Assembly: GCF_001039355.2 (NCBI RefSeq)
Contig: NW_019775570.1
Coordinates: 205,887 to 269,886, forward strand
Origin: Lingula anatina
Lineage: Eukaryota > Brachiopoda > Lingulata > Lingulida > Lingulidae
Length of the DNA stretch: 64,000 nt
Reading direction: 5' to 3'
Shown here piece after piece: positions 22,949-34,300 of the stretch. The translations under genes were made by a program, and so were the position numbers. Position 1 is the first letter of the stretch. Every line of letters starts with the position of its first letter. The notes under the pieces are model-generated. The model saw nothing but the letters and a program-made list of their open reading frames with translations. It did not search any database and had not been told where the DNA came from.

Positions 22949-23392
22949 GCTCCGTATTTTTTGTTTTTTAATGGATGAAGTTCTGGCCTGGTTTACGCTT
23001 GAGATACAAAAATGAACTAAAGCATAGAATTGTACTAATTTTATTTATTTTTTTATTATTTTTTTTTTGCAAAAATATATGAACGAGAAACAAGCAAGTG
23101 TTTCATAAACTTAACAAAATTAGGAGCCAACGTTATACAATATTGGTAAACATAGATAAGATGAGCAAGATTTCAATATGATATCTATGATGATATATGA
23201 AGGCAGTTTCAATGTTCCAAGGAAATCTGCACTTGGTCGTCAGTACTGTTGCAGTAGTGTTTAGGTGACCGCCGTGGACTGTGGGATTTTAAATCTTAGG
23301 CTATACAGTTATCAAATTAAACGAGTCTCAAAACAACCTGGAGCAAGACCGTGGAAAGGCGATTTTCGTCAATGAAGTCGAATCCAAGTCTT

Positions 23393-23452
23393 TTACCTAG
23401 AGTCATCCTCATCTTCTTCGTTTTCATCTTCAAGCAACTTCATCAAATGACC
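23393..23452 (-). pseudogene. Orphan d-type exon 3
   Basis: GHLMKLLEDENEEDEDDSR and stop follow acceptor tttcag, identical in protein to copy d exon 3. Exons 1 and 2 are absent because homology to copy d stops at the inverted repeat 23709-23883 and resumes beyond d (about 13640). The 3' flank and reading frame are intact. Confidence 0.8.
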
Positions 23453-23708
23453 CTGAAATGGCAATGAAGATTTTGTAAGTATATAAAGATACCAAATTGA
23501 TTATTATACAGAAGAAAACAATATATTGTTAATAAGATTGTTATTGGATGTTGAATGACAAATACGAAGAAAAGAACACGGCAGCATTATTGACATAAAG
23601 CAAAAAATAACGACGACAGGGCAAAATAAAAGTCTTACTACTTTGATGCATTATTACATAATGCTTAACAGCAATATCTTTACTGTTTAAAGTTACACTA
23701 CAGGCAGC

Positions 23709-23883
23709 ATGGACATTCAGAAAATGTATCTAGCACAGAGCCTTAGGCCCACTGAAAATGCGAATATGTCAAAATTGAAAAAAAAAAATGGTATATTGTG
23801 TGTGTTTTTTTTTTCAATTTTGACATATTCGCTTTTTCAGTGGGCCTAAGGCTCTGTGCTAGATACATTTTCTGAATGTCCAT
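23709..23883. repeat. Near-perfect inverted repeat with about 78-bp arms at the duplication breakpoint
   Basis: atggacattcagaaaatgta at the left returns inverted as tacattttctgaatgtccat at the right, with the intervening arm also inverted and a 15-20 bp spacer containing tggtatattgtgtgtg. The left arm is intron sequence of copy d (compare 11690-11765) and the right arm is the same sequence flipped. It sits exactly where the duplicated block ends. Confidence 0.88.
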
Positions 23884-24928
23884 AATGCCATAATACCATA
23901 TGCTGTGTCTGTGCAAACGAAGGCTGCGAAATTGTACGGAATCGGACGGGCTAATGTAATATATAGTCTTTACGATTTTGTTACTTTAAGGTAAAACTTT
24001 GCACACATTTTTTAAATCGACAGCCCGTCGGCAGTTGCAATATCGTAGATGGAATTGCATGCTACATACCTGGGAAATGTGTCAAAGACGATTGTCACTT
24101 AAAGTTGAAGATATATTTGATATAGCAATACTACTCAATTTCTTTACACTAAACCTTACCGATTAACTTTACTCCTTATCTGTTTAGGTCACCACTCTAA
24201 TGTAACATTACTTATTTTGATCTATTTTGAAAATATATAATTAAGGCAACGACATTCATGGATGCGATTAGAGTTAATTAAGAGGAGGTTGGATATTTAA
24301 ACGCAATAAATGCCTCTTAAACTGAAGAATAACGTTTGTGAAGTGTTTTGTGACTTTTTAAGGCTAAATTGTACCAGTGCTCAAGATCACTGTTTAAATA
24401 TCATTTCAAAGGAGCGACCGAGTGACCTTTTAAGTAATTATTCTAAATTTGAAAATAGTGTAAAATCATATTTACTCGTGAATATAATGGTAAATGAACA
24501 ACAGACCCGGCCCAGAGTTGCCAATGATCGAACGTGAAAATTGACTAGGTATATCTTTAGAAATGGGAAGGTTAATCGTATTTGTTAATAAAAATTGGTG
24601 GTTTGGGAAAAATTACAATTAAGAAAAAAGTCCGGAAAACCTTAATCTTTTTAATAATCGACCATACGTTGAATTCGAAATTGACCGAAAATTAAATAAA
24701 AAGTGGGACTGAAAATTTGGCCCTGATTTACGCTTGCGATACAAAAATAAACTAAAGCATAGTAGTTCAATAATTTTATTACAAAATACACAAACGCTTT
24801 TAAAGGAGCAACATGCATTGCTAAGTGTTTCAGAAACATAACACAATATAGATTCAACATAATACAAAATTGGTAAACGTTTAAACAGTAAGAATAAAGT
24901 GACATTATTATATTTATAATAATATATA
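23884..24928. other. Intergenic region before copy h, with an empty MITE site
   Basis: It is homologous to 13640-15000 but lacks the TTAA MITE (site near 24614-24620). It holds the 3' UTR end of copy h (TTTTATT near 24775) and no exon. Confidence 0.6.
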
Positions 24929-26942
24929 TCAGTGATCCAAAATAATGTGCGCTTGGTTATCAGCGTCATTGTACGTAGTAGTGTTGAGATGACAGCCGTG
25001 GGCTGCGCATGTAAGGGGGTTTAAATCTTCGAGTAAACAATTAAACGTTGTGTCAAAACAACTAGGACGCAACAGATTGTATGTAGCAACGTGGTTTCTT
25101 GTGAAATTTTGTTCTTCATATAAATTCACGTATCGAGACTCGTTTTCATTTTCTTCGTTTTCATCTTCAAGCATCTCGACCAATTTCTCCTGTAAAGCAG
25201 AAAAATGAATCTATTTGAAAATTTCATGAAGTATATATATTGATATCAATTTAATTAATTACCTCCGCCGAGGAATTTTTTGTTAATCACTTGAATTCGA
25301 CTGTTTGTCTGCAGGCCCGTAACCAGCAATTTCAGAGGGGGGGGGGGGGTCAATTTCTGAAAAAGTGGACCTTTTACCATAAAGACCTCGAATACATAGA
25401 TCAAATTTTACCCAGAGTGGACCTTTTCCCAGCAAAAAGGGTGGTTCTTTCGAACCCCCCGAACCCCCCCTGGCTACGGGCCTGCGGCTTTCTGTCATAT
25501 CAGTTATGCAGGTAGATAGGTTTTGTTGAAATTTTCTCGATAGGATACAAATGGGCTAAGAAATAATTCGATTTTTGTGGTGATCAGGATCACTTTTTGG
25601 ACCCAAGAATTTAAAGAGGATTCTTTTTCCACTGCAAGATAGGCCAGAAAATTTTGCAATTTTGCCTACGCATTGTCGGTTTTCCAGTGCCTGAACTTCG
25701 CAAGCGCAAAGTAGTGCTTAACAGCATTGTTGCTATGCACCAGAACGGTTGTCACCAAACAGCTGTACATTTCAAGACAGGCCATTGTGTAAAAAGGGGC
25801 AGTCGGCACAGTCTTCCAACAGTAAGCCCATACTGGTGTCCTTACGGAGAGGTCTTCCAAATCTTACCACCAGGAAACAGGCCCTAATGTTCTTACAATT
25901 ATGCTGCTGTATCTAAGGATCCCCGTTCCGTTCATAATAAAAGCCAGATTGCCCCCAGAGGGCGATGCTTGGCGCTGTCAAACGACATTTTATGGCGACA
26001 ACAACCTCCAAAGTTTATTTTACGCACATGCGCATTCCGCACATGCACATGCACATGCGCATATATATATTGCTGCCGCCTCTTTGCAACCCCACAAACG
26101 AAATCTGTGCAGGATTTTTTGTATCCCTAAAGCCATAACATTTAATACCGGCAACAATTTGTAACATTGGTAAAATGATAACGATATTGGCGATATTGGG
26201 GAGCAAAATTACACAGAGTGGACCTTTTCCCAGCACAAATCATTTAAACTAAACCTTACTACGAACCTCGACCCCCAACCCGGCAACGGGCCCGCATAAA
26301 GCGTTTTTAAGACCCTTTGTGAACTTCAGCCTGACTTTAGCAGGTAACTATACACAACTACCTCTGAAGAAGCCTCTGTGAACAGGGCAACATCACCTTC
26401 TATTCGTGTGCAATGAATTGGGAAACATTAACTTTTCTGAGCACAACACTGGAACCATTTATAGGGCCAAATACCATCTGAATCGCCAAGGTGGTCAAAT
26501 AACAGTGTAAGTTGAAACAACCTACCAATTTACTAGTATTTTCAAGGGCATCGTCTAGCTTTTCCACTCCCTGATTTCTTTCCTCGTCCTCGAGGTCTGA
26601 ACTTGAAATAAAGCGACGACGTTCACGGCGTCTCCTGCCTGAAGTATAAGTATATTACACATTAAGGTTGTGACCTGTTTTACGTCATATAGTTTGAATG
26701 ATTTTAAAAATCCGTTACAGCAATAGCCATCCAGCCTAGAATTTACCTAAACCTTGATAGTGAAATAAACAGTGAGATGGGACAGATTCTTCTGATGAAA
26801 ACGAAATATGAATATATTAATTCTGCTTGATAATATAAGAATGAAAAGAAGAAGAGAAAGATAACATACCTTCAGACTCAGCCAACATCTGCACGACTAA
26901 AAAAGTCACCAGAAGTAAGGCTATCACTCTGTACTTGTCCAT
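24929..26942 (-). CDS. Secreted Arg-rich/acidic peptide family, copy h, with stop-loss extension
   Basis: Exon 1 (26942-26870) encodes MDKYRVIALLLVTFL...LAESE. Exon 2 (26638-26526) opens GRRRRERRRFISSSDLEDE and ends ALENTSKL. Exon 3 (25189-24929) begins EKLVEMLEDENEENENESR. In copy e the next codon is TAA; here it is TAC, and the frame stays open for 67 more residues into former 3' UTR. The result is about 148 residues instead of 81. The added tail has four cysteines (motifs PSCFD, FNCLL, LTCAAHGC) and is far less acidic. Phases and splice sites match copy e. Whether the tail is translated and stable is unknown. Intron 2 carries a nested pair of MITEs. TATA at 27009-27014. Confidence 0.8.
25260..25600. 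mobile_element. Nested MITEs in intron 2 of copy h
   Basis: An acctccgccgagg-type repeat starts at about 25260 and is interrupted at 25312-25484 by a CAGGCCCG MITE (caggcccgtaaccagc ... tggctacgggcctg). The outer element resumes afterwards (ggtggtgatcaggatcac near 25573). The nesting shows the CAGGCCCG element arrived later. Confidence 0.75.
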
Positions 26943-27008
26943 GACGATGTAGGTTTGCCTTTTCAAACAAAACACAGTCCACTGTTGTAGCACAGGACGC
27001 CCATCCTT

Positions 27009-27058
27009 TTTATACCATGCAAGACATGCGTATCAAGTTGCTTGGGATTAGAAACCGG
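27009..27058 (-). promoter_or_regulatory. Core promoter of copy h
   Basis: A minus-strand TATAAA lies at 27014-27009. The motif gggattagaaaccgg lies at 27044-27058. Confidence 0.68.
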
Positions 27059-28651
27059 TCATCAGTCCTTTTAAAAAGACATATAGGAACTCAGTAAATC
27101 ACCTTCACTCATTTAACATTTAAGAGTTTTTTTGCAAAAAAAAGTAAAAATGCCATTTAAGTCGAGTACTTTAACTATGAGAGGAGGTGCCGGACCGAGA
27201 CGTCAAAAACAAGTTGTTTTGCAGCATTTGTGGGCAATGTTGCTATTTCCAAATGTTAATAGTGCCACGGCCGTATACAACAGCACTGGAGCATAGACAT
27301 TTCATAGTCTTGCGGTCAAAAATCGAAGGTCAAAAATTACCGGGCGGCGGGACGTTAAAGGTATCAAGGCTACACGGAATGTTTCTTGTTTAAAAATTAA
27401 ATGTATTTACATTCCTGGATGTGTAAACAGGGGGATGTTTCGTAGTTGATTATTATCTTAAATAATTAAATTACATATATGATTTTCAATGATTAATTTT
27501 TATTTGTTACCTGTTTCGGTCACCGCAATTTAAGCATATTTTGATCTATTGCGATCGTAAATAACCAACGCGACTATATTCATGAATAAGACTTAGATTC
27601 AGTGGAGGTTGGATATGTAAATAACAAAATCTTGCAAATAAAACGAAGACCGTTGTGGTGTACCGGCCCCGTAACTCGAAAGCGTATCACGAATAGCGAT
27701 ATCACATACAGGCTACATTAGGAACAACCCCCCCCCCCCAAAAAAAAAAAAAAAAAAAAAAACTGATTTCCTTTTACTATATTTCTTTTATATTTCTTCT
27801 GTTTTCGTTTTTTTTTTCTTAGTACGGCCCCTTAGTGACAACCCCGAAAATCAACATATCTTCTCTTGAAAACACACTTGTTCCGTAGCAACAGACTGAA
27901 ATCAATGATCACTGAAGGAATCATTAACCGTGTCACTGAAATATTCTGAAATTCATTTTTCGCTATAGCATTTTATGCTGCAGTTTCAGCTTAGAGACTC
28001 GATGAAGCAAGGGTGGCAGTGCACGCACAATGGGAAATTTTCCATGATTTCCCAGCTGATACCCTTAATTTTGAATAGAATACGCTGATGAATTCAAAGA
28101 ATTAATTTCCACGTTTTTATCGAATGTATCTTATGAAATGTAATCCACGTCAGTTGTTTTTGTGAATAGTTTGCGACTGTGTGTGTTTTGTAGAAAACAC
28201 ATTTCCGTATTTTTTGTTTTGTAAGGGATAAAATTCTGCCAATGTTTAAGCTTGAAATACAAAAATTACCTAAATCATAGAAAAGCACTTGTTTTATTTT
28301 TTTGCAAAAATATATGAACGAGATACATGCAAGTGTTTCAGAAACTTAACAAAAGTAGGAGCCAACGTTATACAATATTGGTAAACATCTGGATAAGACC
28401 ATGTGTAAGATTTCAATATGATCAATATTATCTATGATAATATACTGTGTAAAGATAGTTTCAATGTTCCCAGGACATCTGCACTTTGTCGTCAGTATTG
28501 TTGCAGTAGTGTTTAGGTCACCGCCGTAGGCTGTGGAATTTTAAACCTTAGGCTATATACATAGTTATCAAGTTGAACGAGTCGCAAAACAACCTGGAGC
28601 AAGACGGCTGTGGCAAGGTAATTTTCGTCTATGTTGTCGAAACCAAGTCTT
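27059..28651. other. Intergenic region between copies h and i
   Basis: It has the conserved upstream block at about 27195-27380, a truncated 150-bp-type MITE at about 27660-27720 running into C and A homopolymers (27728-27760), and the shared 3' flank of d-type genes (28270-28300). No exon was seen. Confidence 0.5.
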
Positions 28652-29723
28652 TTACCGAGAGTCATCCCCATCTTCTTCGTTTTCATCTTCAATCAACTTG
28701 ATCAAATGATCCTAAAATTTCAATGGATATTTTATAATTCTGAAGATATTAATTGATTAAAATACAGATGAAAACGATAGTAAGGTTGTTATTGGAAGAA
28801 ACACACGGCGGCAGTACTGACACCAAGCAGAAAATTACAATGACAGTGCAAAAAACTACTTTTGGTACAATATTACATAATGCTTAACAGCAATATCATC
28901 ACCACTGTTGAAATATATACTACAGGCAAGATAGACATACAGAAAATGTAACTAGCGCAGGGTCTTAGGACCATGGAAGTTCCACGTAACACATTAAAAA
29001 TGCGAATATGTGAACATTGAAAAAAAAAATCACACTCAAGAAAGCAAGACGTCAAAAATATAACACCTAGCTGTTTTTCTAGATAAAACTGAACTGAAAT
29101 GTCCCAAAACTACTTCAGTACAGTTTGCTGATAGTACGTACATAAAAACATGTGAACAATAATAATGTATTAATCATGTTTCAGCAAACGTGTGAGACAA
29201 TCGTTTCTGTCACGCAGTTTTAAAATAAACACGTGCTAATTAACAGTGCGGTTAAATTAAAAAACAATTGATGACCAACAAAAGCTGAATTTTAATTTTA
29301 ATTGGGGTGAATCAAAATAACCTACCAATTTATTTTCAAGCGCATCGTCTAACTTTTGCATTTTACTATTACTTCCTTCGTCCTCGAGGTGTGCACCGCC
29401 CATAAAGCGACGACGCCGACGACGACGTCCCCAGCCTGAAATTACAGAGATTACACTTTAAAGTGTGTCTTTACGTATTTCAGCGTAGATAGTGTCTAAA
29501 ATATGTACTATATATACTTTTCCACTCGAGGTTTTTTCTAAACATGAACAGTGAGGTATAACAGAATGTTCTGACGAAAATGGAATATGAAGAATAATTG
29601 ATTCTGCTTGATAATATAAGAATGAAAAAGAGACACGAAAGGCAACGTACCTTCAGAATCGGCAAACATCTGCACGACTAACAAAGTCACCAGAAGTAAG
29701 GCTAACACTCTATACTTGTCCAT
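28652..29723 (-). CDS. Secreted Arg-rich/acidic peptide family, copy i
   Basis: Three exons give an 80-residue precursor. Exon 1 (29723-29651) encodes MDKYRVLALLLVTLL...FADSE and ends in phase 1. Exon 2 (29435-29326) opens GWGRRRRRRRFMGGAHLEDE and ends ALENKL in phase 0. Exon 3 (28711-28652) encodes DHLIKLIEDENEEDGDDSR and stop. It is d subtype (Gly-Trp, seven arginines, FM, NKL end). The middle has fewer charges than in other copies (GSNSKMQK). The acceptor of exon 3 is attttag. TATA at 29797-29802. It is the intact parent type of the pseudogene at 17895-18769. Confidence 0.83.
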
Positions 29724-29796
29724 GACGATGTGGTTTTGGTTTTTTAACCAACAGACGAACTAAATGTCCACTGGTCTAGTACAAGACGTCCACCCT

Positions 29797-29844
29797 TTTA
29801 TACCAAGCAGGACATACTTAAATAGTTGTTTGGGATTAGAAACC
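29797..29844 (-). promoter_or_regulatory. Core promoter of copy i
   Basis: A minus-strand TATAAA lies at 29802-29797. The motif gggattagaaacc lies at 29832-29844. Confidence 0.68.
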
Positions 29845-29984
29845 AGTCATCAATCATTTCAGAAATACATATATAATAAATCACTAAATCAACTTTACAC
29901 TTAAAGAGTCCGTTTTTATAAAGGAATGCAATTTGTGGTTTGATTTGTTAAACAAATTTTCAAACATTTTCTTTAACCAAAACA

Positions 29985-30090
29985 GACCAACTCAGTGTCC
30001 ACTGGTTCACCACAGGATGTCCATTCTCTTTACACCGTGCAGGGCAAGAAGTGCTGGTTGTCAAGTTGTTTGAGATTTAAAACCGGTTTT
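29985..30090 (-). pseudogene. Relic duplicate promoter upstream of copy i
   Basis: ccactggttcaccacaggat and the following promoter-like string repeat the copy i promoter block without a coding exon. It parallels 12695-12810. Confidence 0.5.
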
Positions 30091-31363
30091 GGCGCTTTTC
30101 ATGACTTAAAAGTTATGGAAATCACTTTCTCCCAGATAACAGTAAAGAGACCGTCAGTCAGATACATGTAATTGTCAAAAAAGACCTTTAACTAATTTTG
30201 CTGGTGGCTGTTTTCTAATAATCTATCTCGTCATCTCGTCAAGCTCCGAATACAATCCCTTAAGTTGTGTTACATACATAATTCGTTTGGAAATACTCCT
30301 ACGGAACGATTTTTCTCGTTTTAAATGGTGCTGTGAACACCGCCCTAATGTAATCATTGGTTCTTTTGATCTATTTTGAAAATGTATAATCAACTCGACG
30401 ATATTCATGAATGCGATTAGAGTTCATTTAATGGAGGTTTGATATTTCAACGAAAAAAAAATCATCGTCTTTAAAGTTGAAGAATAACGTTTGTGCAGTG
30501 TTTTGTGACTTTTTTGGCTATATTGTACCAGTACTCAAGATCACTGTTCAAATATCATTTTAATGGAGCGGCCGAGTGACTTTTTAATTAATAATTAAAG
30601 GCCGAGTGACATTTTAATAAAATATTCTAAATTCGAAAATGATGTAACATCATGTTTACTTGTGAATATAATGGTAAATGAACAACAGACCCAGAGTTGC
30701 CAATGATTGAACATCTAAAATAACTAGGTACATCTCTAAAATGGGAAGATGTTTTTGCCAATGAAAATTGCTTTGATTAAAAAATATACGAAAGACAACA
30801 AACTAGCACAAAATGTAATAATATAATTCATTAATTGAGTTACATTTCAAATAGTCATATCAAAATTGCTGGGATAGCTTAGGATATTGTAGAAGTTAGA
30901 GTTATAAATGTGTTCACTAGCGAAATCATTCTTATAGACAATATGGAACAATATCAAGTGTTGCAGAATGTTGGAATGTTCATTAACATCTAAACACGAT
31001 GGAGCACACATTCCTTTTAAGTCTATATAGGTCCTTGAATTTTGGTGGCCATTTTGAATTTTCGATCCGCTGTAGAGTACGGAGTATAAATACTTTTTTT
31101 GATCGGTCGTCATCTCATACCGGTACACTATTGGAGTGTTCGACGCTAAATTTGGTCAAAAATAGAGCTAAATCATTGGCCCAGCTAAAGTATTGACGAT
31201 TTACTGAGTACATATATAAAGGCGCATATCTTCCATCCTAGAACAAACCACTAGGTATAAGTTTCTTATAAATGATCTGGTTTAGGTGGTACTTGAAAAC
31301 AGTGTGGGTATCAACTTTCCTTCCTCACGTCTAGAGTTTACCGTAACGTCACACTGTCCCATG
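30091..31363. other. Intergenic region between copies i and k
   Basis: It starts with sequence homologous to 12890-14300 (upstream of d-type genes) and becomes unique from about 30750. No family exon or other supported gene is seen until exon 3 of copy k. Confidence 0.5.
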
Positions 31364-34300
31364 TTAATCGCTACCTTCGTCATCTAAGTTCCCCAATCTG
31401 GCCATGTCTCCCTGCAATAATGAAATGTGAATGTTTGCTTGTTTGGAAAACAATGTTTTATTCGCTACTAAGAATGACAATAAAGCCGTTAATCTTTTTC
31501 ACGTATTTGTACCTGTACACAATATATCTCATGTATACAAACAAAGAATGCTAGTGTTTAAGAAGCTTATTCTTAACGCGTTGAAAAAAAATAACATTAA
31601 GCTGCATTAAATTAGAATAAAAAAACAGGTTTCATTTGCTCGTTTTTTTTCTCAGCAAAGGTATGACAAAGTAATGTGTATGTAAGGTTTAGTTTACTTT
31701 TGTTGTGATTGAGGAGCCTGATGTCCGGCTCATCTAATGCACTCATTTGCATAAATGACAACTTTTCATTCGGGGTGGTGCCCCACGAGTTTTGCACTTT
31801 GTTTCATTCATCACAGTGTCTCCGTAGGAGGAACACATAGTACTCTTACTTTTGAATCCGTTATTTCTACTTGAAATTTATAGTTAAAAGGAAAGGCAGA
31901 AATGGTGAGTTTAATACTGTTTATTGATTATTATTGATTATTGATGATTAGTTATTTATTATTGGTGATTATTGAAATGTATAAGTTTTTTGAGTAAGTA
32001 AATTTGAACACGTAAATAACCCTTAGTAAGTACATTGTTGTAATTTTCTTTTTCTTTTCTTCTTTTTTAGTTTTTACGTGTCTTGTGAATCCATGTGAAT
32101 AAACCAAGATCCAGTGAAAAACACATGCCTTTTCTTTGACTTTTAATACACCTATATAGTCCTTGCGTGCTATACATGCAGTGACCGACGAGTTGTTGTA
32201 ACATAATACCCTCGACTATATCGTCACGCAAGGGCAATCATCCAGAAACATTGCCCTTGTTTACTCCCTGTTATATGCTTAAAAATGATGTTTGTATTTT
32301 GATAATTAAAGACCGGTTAGTGGGGGAGCACTCTCCACCAGGTCGCCACAAACNTAAAGTAAAAACATTTCTCAATCATCCCACTGAAATTTCCATCATG
32401 GCGTACCACGGCAGCTTACAAGATTTCGGACTATCCCATAGACGATTCAGAACCAACAGTTTACGTTCGGCATCGAAATCCCAAAGAACAAAAGCAGCAC
32501 TCGATATTGCTAATGCTCAGTTGGAATTCGAAGAAGCGGAAACCGCACTAAGGCGTCGGTATCGTGAGCAAGAACTAAAAGATGAAATGAGAATGCTTTC
32601 CCTACGAGCCCAGGTGAGACGGCGGGAAATTGAGGCTGAAATTCAGGAAGACGCATCTTTATCGGAACACAACTTCACGATTGATCGCTACTTTAATTCC
32701 ATGGAAGAAGGTAACGTTGATACTATTGATGCACATAATCTGACAAATTCCGATCATGTTTCTCATCAACATATCAGTGCACAACAGCAACATCAGAGTG
32801 AGCAACAGCGGTCACGCATGAATGCACATCACCCGCATTCCACGCAACAGCTTCAGCAATTAGGAGTGTCATATGAGACGGAGCCCACTCAACCGAAACC
32901 GATGTTAAGGACAAATCAACCACAGCAGTTCCCTACGGCAGCCCAGTCGTCACAACCGTCACAGCTACCACAACCGTACATTGTGCCATCCCATACAGAT
33001 CCAGCAATGACATTTAACACCCATGCAACAGAATATACACCGATGACAGCACAGTCAATAGGTACGTCTACCATAGAGCAACAACGTCAGCTTACCATGA
33101 ATGACCAAGTAGCACACTTACTTCAACAACAACAACGTGCTTTACAAGAAATCACGCTGAACCAAGAAATGCCCAAACGTGAGTACTTGTATTTCAATGG
33201 TGATCCCGTATCATACCCGACTTTCATAAGAAACTTTGAGACTAATATAGAACAAAGAGTACCAGACTTTAGAAGTAAACTGTCATACCTCATACAGTAC
33301 TGCACAGGTGAAGCCAAAGAAGCCATAAAAAGCTGTGTCATACTTGAACCAGAGGAAGGTTATTTCCAGGCTAGAAACATATTACAGACTCATTTCGGAC
33401 AAAAACACATCATCATCAAAGCTATGTTGGAGAAAATAGTAACAGGTCCTCCCATTAAAGCGTCAGACGTTACACGAATCTCCAAGCTCTCAAGAGACAT
33501 GACTACGTGCCAAATGACAGCATCCAAGATGGGATACTATGAAGATTTGAATTCTATGGATACTCTGGAAAAAGTGGTCCGGCGATTACCACAATATCTC
33601 CAAGCTGGATGGGCCAAACGTTCCGGAAAATTGTTAAATCAGTGGATTGAGGTCAAGTTCAAGGATCTCGCAGATTACCTGGAGGAAATGGTACATATTG
33701 CCAACACAAGGTTCGGACAATTGGTAGGATCCAAGCCGGATGTGAAACCTAAGTCAAAGGTCAGTTGTCACAACACGTCCTATAAGACCACTACCCTAGC
33801 CACTAACGTTCACCCTGCCGAGAAAAGCAACAGTAACTCCAACAAGTCCCAGCCATCGTCAGTCCAGAGAGACCCGTGTGTGTTTTGCTCTGGAAATCAT
33901 ACTATCAAGCAATGTTTCAAATTTGCTAGAATGAATTACAGCGATAGGAAAATTTTAGTGTCGGAAAACAAACTGTGTTTCAATTGTCTACAGTCCAACC
34001 CTCCGCACACTGCGAGGACGTGTCAATGGAAACAATTGTGTCAAGTCCCTGGATGTGGCAAGCGACATCACGCGTTACTACACCCACCCTGTGTACCTGC
34101 CAACAGCCCCGCACTGCAACGTGAGCCTGGTGCCAACGCTACGTCTGTTGTTACTGACCCCGTAGTTGCAGTCCAGAGTGCTGCGGTAGCGACAGGAAGA
34201 AGAATCAGTCTACAGATTGTCCCAGTGACCGTGAGCGGCGGCAATGGTGGACCGATTATTGAAACTTATGCATTTCTAGACAATGGATCTGATCACAGTT

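Larger units (their letters stand above)
19424..23788. repeat. Segmental duplication, copy 2
   Basis: It matches 7395-11765 almost base for base at an offset of about 12.03 kb, including MITEs at the same sites. It starts at the N join (19423) in a (TAAA)n tract and ends at the inverted repeat at 23709-23883. It carries copy f exons 1-2, a relic exon and an orphan d-type exon 3. Confidence 0.88.
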
